Below are positions 60,957-64,000 of a stretch of 64,000 bases of DNA, piece after piece. Location of the stretch: the NCBI RefSeq assembly GCF_000422505.1, contig NZ_KE383865.1, positions 406,726-470,725 on the forward strand. Direction: 5' to 3'. Below the pieces are notes generated by a model. That model had not been told where the DNA came from. It searched no databases and saw nothing but the letters and a program-made list of their open reading frames with translations. The stretch is from Paenibacillus pinihumi DSM 23905 = JCM 16419. GTDB lineage: Bacteria; Bacillota; Bacilli; Paenibacillales; Paenibacillaceae. Each line of letters starts with the position of its first letter. Position 1 is the stretch's first letter. The translations under genes and the position numbers were made by a program.

Positions 60957-60983
60957 AAAAAAGACAGCGGGCCCGCTGTCTTT
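60957..60983. terminator. Terminator of the isomerase-acetyltransferase gene
   Basis: AAAGACAGCGGG pairs with CCCGCTGTCTTT as one uninterrupted palindrome. Leftward, T6 follows the stem. The rest of 60824-60956 has no gene. Confidence 0.85.
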
Positions 60984-61003
60984 CAAATCCTATTCGATGA
61001 AGC

Positions 61004-62398
61004 TTAAGCCAAATCCTCAGAGCAAATTTCCCGGTCTTTAAAATAGTATTTCTTGTCATGTTCATTAATTTCCCTAAGCACCTTACAAGGATTCCCTACT
61101 GCTACGACATTGGACGGCAAATCCTTTGTAACTACACTGCCTGCTCCTACCACTGTATGATCGCCGATCGTCACTCCAGGAAGAATAATGACACCGGCAC
61201 CTATCCAGCAATTTTTCCCGATCGTGACCGGTGAATTAAATTGATATCCTTGCTCACGAAGTTCAGGCAGGATTGGATGGCCTGCTGTTGCTATAACTAC
61301 ATTTGGACCGAGCATTGTGTAATCACCGACATAGATGTGTGTATCATCAACCAAAGTCAAATTGAAATTTGCATATATATTTTTCCCGAAGTGAACATGC
61401 TTGCCGCCCCAATTCGAATGAAGCGGTGGTTCAATATAGCATCCCTCACCGATTTCAGCAAACATTGTGCTGAGCAAGGCTATCCTTTTTTCGTACTCCA
61501 GCGGCCGTGTCCCGTTAAAATCATACAGTCGTTCAAGACAAAGTGTTTGCTCTTTCATCAATTGTTCGTCCCCGGGCAAATATAAACGGCCATCATGCAG
61601 TTTTTCTTTCATATTTATTTCCACAACCTCATGAAGAAAATTTGTTTTTACCCAATCATAGTTGTTTTCAATGCTTTGCAGCGGCGGATTCTGGCAATCA
61701 TCCTGCTCGACAATCAGCCAATCAACTCCGGCCTTGCCGGCAGCTTCGATAACGGCTGGCAGATCAACCAGACCCTGGCCAAGTTCAAGTGTTTTCATTT
61801 TTCCTTGTTCATCTGTACAGTAATCTTTTAAATGAAGCAGCGGCAGGCGGCCAGCATATTTTTTGATATACTCAATCGGGTCTTTGCCGGCGAACTGCAC
61901 CCAGCATACATCCATCTCAACTTGAATTGCATCAGGTGTTGTCTCAGCAAACATGCCGTCAAAAGCATTGTTATCGTCTACTGTGCCATAAAACTCAAAA
62001 TCATGGTTATGGTAACCAAAAATGAGCCCCTGCTTTCGTACCTCATTACCGATGGTTTCAAGCTCAGCAAACAAGGCGCGCCATCCTTCTGTGCTTTGCG
62101 GGCGGTCTTCTGGAAACAGATATGGACATACCATATAGTTAGCGCCGATAATTTTCAGGTAATCAATCTCTCTTTGCAAGTCAGCACGGAGCGCCTGGAG
62201 AGAAACATGGCTGCTGAATGCTTTTAATCCCAATTGATCCAAAAGCGCCTTCATTTCATCAGCGGGAATACCGCCATAGCCAGCGAGTTCAACACCTTCA
62301 TACCCCAGTCCCGCTACCTTCTTGAGAACCCCTTTAAAATCTGTTGCCATTTCTTCGCGAAGAGTAAACAATTGGAGTCCAATTTTCATTTTTCTCAT
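61004..62398 (-). CDS. Fusion: TIM-barrel sugar isomerase/epimerase + maltose/galactoside O-acetyltransferase
   Basis: A 464-residue fused protein. Residues ~1-265 form a sugar-phosphate isomerase/epimerase TIM barrel (xylose-isomerase-like; KIGLQLFTLREEM, GYHNHDFEFYG, QVEMDVCWVQFAGKDPIEYIKKY). Residues ~265-464 are a complete LacA/Maa-like O-acetyltransferase: MKEKLHDGRLYLPGDEQLMKEQ at the join, hexapeptide repeats (TLVDDTHIYVGDYTMLGPNVVI) and catalytic His in ATAGHP. The join retains an internal ATG and a GAGGT-like site, suggesting fusion of two once-adjacent genes. ATG at 62398 has GAGGGAATCAGGA. It follows the MATE exporter on the same strand. Confidence 0.88.
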   Translation of the reverse strand: MRKMKIGLQLFTLREEMATDFKGVLKKVAGLGYEGVELAGYGGIPADEMKALLDQLGLKAFSSHVSLQALRADLQREIDYLKIIGANYMVCPYLFPEDRPQSTEGWRALFAELETIGNEVRKQGLIFGYHNHDFEFYGTVDDNNAFDGMFAETTPDAIQVEMDVCWVQFAGKDPIEYIKKYAGRLPLLHLKDYCTDEQGKMKTLELGQGLVDLPAVIEAAGKAGVDWLIVEQDDCQNPPLQSIENNYDWVKTNFLHEVVEINMKEKLHDGRLYLPGDEQLMKEQTLCLERLYDFNGTRPLEYEKRIALLSTMFAEIGEGCYIEPPLHSNWGGKHVHFGKNIYANFNLTLVDDTHIYVGDYTMLGPNVVIATAGHPILPELREQGYQFNSPVTIGKNCWIGAGVIILPGVTIGDHTVVGAGSVVTKDLPSNVVAVGNPCKVLREINEHDKKYYFKDREICSEDLA

Positions 62399-62453
62399 TC
62401 CTGATTCCCTCTTTCTGTTTGTAAATTTCAATTTGCCTGCAACTAACTCAACC

Positions 62454-63836
62454 TCATCTTGCTGCAGTCAGATCTCTTGTAATATTATTGACCCATTTAT
62501 ACTGACGATAACGGATTATGGCAACCGGGAGCTTGATAATCTCATCCAGACTGATAACCGCAAAGAGTAGAATGGGAGGCAGATGCCAAACAAAAGCGCC
62601 CAAAAGACCCAATGGCAATATAATGCCCCACATAACGATAGTGTCGCACCAAAAACCAAATTTAGCATCTCCTCCGGCACAGAATATGCCTGCAAAGGTT
62701 ATTGCGTTTATTGATTTGGCCACACAATAATAGGCGCAAATATACAGCATTCCATTGAGATAGCCGTATGCAGTGCTGCTGAGATTAACTACCTCGAAGA
62801 GCAATGGTTTAAGGATTAAAATGGAGACCCCGGCCAAAATGCCGAACACGAGCGCATAGATGTTTAACTTGTTCCCGGCTCTGATGGCCATTTGGGTTTC
62901 GCCATTGCCAAGATACTTGCCGACTAGCACAGATCCGCCGCTGGCAATGCCTCCACATAATACAATGGCCAAATTTTTTACAACAGATGCAACGGAATTG
63001 GCTGCAACCATATCTGCGCTGACATGCCCGATAATAGCAGCTGTTGCAGCCAAAGCACCGCCCCAAACGATATAATTGCCCTGAACAGGCATGGTGTATT
63101 TCAAAAAATCTTTTAGCAAATTGCGCTGAATGCCATCACGCAAAGGAAGCCGGAACTTGATGCTGCCGCGTGTGACAGAATGGACAACACAGCAACCAAG
63201 TTCAATGAAGCGCGCTGCAACAGTTGCCAGAGCAACAGCCTTAATTGCTTTTTCAGGCATGTCCGGAAATAAGACAAACACACAAATCAGATTGAAAATG
63301 ATGTTTAAAATGAGGCATACGGAACTGATCCAGGCACTCAACTTTGCGTTCTCCATACTTCTTATGACGCTAAAATAAATCTGGGAAATGCCCATTGCTA
63401 AATATGAAAACGAAATAAATTGCAGAAAACCCGATCCGTACTGAATTAGCGTCTCATCATTTGTAAAACAACGCATTAACATATCCGGGAACAGCAGGGA
63501 CAGCAAAAAAAAGAAAATCGAAATATACATGGAGAACATACAGGCAATACTAAGCACACGCTGTATGGTCTTCAGATATTTCTTCCCCCAATACTGTGCA
63601 GTAAGAATGCCTGCCCCTGTGGCTAGTCCCATATAAAACAAAGTTAATATAAAGGTGACTTGTCCGGCCAAAGATACAGCTGACATAGCAGACTGGCTGA
63701 CGAATCCCAGCATGATCACATCGGCCGTCACAACCAATGCCGTGATGAGATTTTGCAATGCAATAGGAATTACCAGCCGAATCAGTTCGCGCCTGAAATG
63801 AGTGTTTGGGTCTCCCAATTGCAAATCATGCTGCAC
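62454..63836 (-). CDS. MATE-family efflux transporter
   Basis: A 460-residue, 12-helix exporter. Family blocks: LIRLVIPIALQNLITALVVTADVIMLGFVSQSAMSAVSLAGQVTFI in the first helices and GGIASGGSVLVGKYLGNGETQMAIRAGNKL midway. It uses a Na+ or H+ gradient to export organic cations; the substrate is unknown. GTG at 63836 has AAGGAGG 7 nt upstream; an earlier GTG at 63842 is too close. It is 55 bp upstream of the isomerase/acetyltransferase gene and probably in one operon. A palindrome lies in its promoter. Confidence 0.93.
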   Translation of the reverse strand: MQHDLQLGDPNTHFRRELIRLVIPIALQNLITALVVTADVIMLGFVSQSAMSAVSLAGQVTFILTLFYMGLATGAGILTAQYWGKKYLKTIQRVLSIACMFSMYISIFFFLLSLLFPDMLMRCFTNDETLIQYGSGFLQFISFSYLAMGISQIYFSVIRSMENAKLSAWISSVCLILNIIFNLICVFVLFPDMPEKAIKAVALATVAARFIELGCCVVHSVTRGSIKFRLPLRDGIQRNLLKDFLKYTMPVQGNYIVWGGALAATAAIIGHVSADMVAANSVASVVKNLAIVLCGGIASGGSVLVGKYLGNGETQMAIRAGNKLNIYALVFGILAGVSILILKPLLFEVVNLSSTAYGYLNGMLYICAYYCVAKSINAITFAGIFCAGGDAKFGFWCDTIVMWGIILPLGLLGAFVWHLPPILLFAVISLDEIIKLPVAIIRYRQYKWVNNITRDLTAAR

Positions 63837-63858
63837 AATCACTCCTCCTTATATGTTT

Positions 63859-63876
63859 ATACTATAAAAATAGTAT
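63859..63876. promoter_or_regulatory. Palindrome at the MATE promoter
   Basis: ATACTAT-AAAA-ATAGTAT, a perfect 7-4-7 repeat just upstream of the MATE gene and about 70 bp before the divergent gene. Candidate operator for the divergent regulator. Confidence 0.55.
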
Positions 63877-63948
63877 AATTTTATGGGGGTTTCTATCATA
63901 ATTGACTATAATAATATTAAAAACGTATTTTTTTTGGAGGGCGATCAC

Positions 63949-64000
63949 TTGTATTCAAAGATGGAGGTTTTTTCTGATTTATCAGAACGGTTAAACTACA
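63949..64000 (+). CDS. Divergent gene, probable AraC-type regulator (partial)
   Basis: TTG at 63949 with TTGGAGGG 6 nt upstream opens a frame reading MYSKMEVFSDLSERLNY to the window edge. The SERLNY pattern resembles the start of Paenibacillus AraC-type regulators, but only 17 residues are visible, so the family call is tentative. The palindrome at 63859-63876 lies between it and the MATE gene. Confidence 0.35.
   Translation, partial: MYSKMEVFSDLSERLNY

Noticed and set aside
1-64000. CRISPR array, tRNA/rRNA genes, prophage or intact insertion sequence
   Set aside because: No regularly spaced repeats, no tRNA-like or rRNA sequence, and no integrase or transposase open frame with terminal repeats was seen.

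Overview
The window looks like a chromosomal segment of a Paenibacillus-type endospore-forming Firmicute. The evidence is moderate GC, strong AGGAGG ribosome sites, frequent TTG/GTG starts, canonical SigA promoters (TTGACA-17-TATAAT type), a Bacillus-style cysJI pair, a sporulenol/hopene cyclase, many multi-gene sugar ABC systems without their own ATPase, and dense small-regulator/transporter pairs. I see no rRNA, tRNA, CRISPR array, intact insertion sequence or prophage.

Layout. 1-3359: a GntR regulator (partial) divergent from a MacB/FtsX-type ABC exporter, with two matching operators. 3475-10119: an acetate-uptake-type permease, a catalase, the wreck of an MFS exporter, an Rpn-family nuclease, an NmrA-like oxidoreductase with its MarR regulator and two matching operators, and an AlkD-like glycosylase. 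10451-14140: cysJI sulfite reductase. 14278-19593: a DUF3817-MFS fusion, a large MalT-like LuxR (LAL) regulator and a quinone-oxidoreductase-like enzyme. 19782-25633: TetR-DUF4180-SUMF1 cluster, MarR-GNAT fusion with a large palindromic operator, CAP lipoprotein, MFS/TetR divergent pair with twin operators. 26082-27809: an AT-rich island with a secreted PPC-like protein and a BtrH-like hypothetical. 28113-34426: sugar ABC importer plus Gfo/Idh/MocA and zinc-type dehydrogenases and an AraC regulator. 34530-37470: SDR plus MerR regulator (two 19-bp-spacer promoters), a phosphotransferase and a small membrane protein.

37671-46545: a two-component system with a lipoprotein, then a separate unit that joins a cell-wall amidase, a solute-binding protein, two permeases and an HlyD/RND-type adaptor, and ends in a decayed LuxR response regulator. 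46575-50083: sqhC-type cyclase, DoxX-like and DUF6526 membrane proteins. 49839-52018: an ABC-F ribosome-protection-type ATPase preceded by a 47-codon leader ORF and an intrinsic terminator, an arrangement typical of antibiotic-responsive attenuation. 52245-56795: metE, DUF2277, ArsR, a 129-bp structured element with perfect 14-bp inverted ends, and a CmbR/MtaR-like LysR regulator that is a good candidate regulator of metE. 57114-60823: a lipoprotein class D beta-lactamase translationally coupled to a MecA/PBP2a-like transpeptidase, convergent with an FHA-winged-helix fusion regulator. 61004-64000: a sugar isomerase fused to a hexapeptide acetyltransferase, a MATE exporter and the start of a divergent, probably AraC-type, gene.

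The most noteworthy items are the ABC-F leader/attenuator, the class D beta-lactamase/PBP2a-like operon with its FHA-wHTH neighbour, the TIM-barrel/acetyltransferase fusion, the 129-bp inverted-repeat element, and the amidase-ABC-adaptor operon. Products were assigned by recognising motifs and family sequence patterns by eye; no database search was run.
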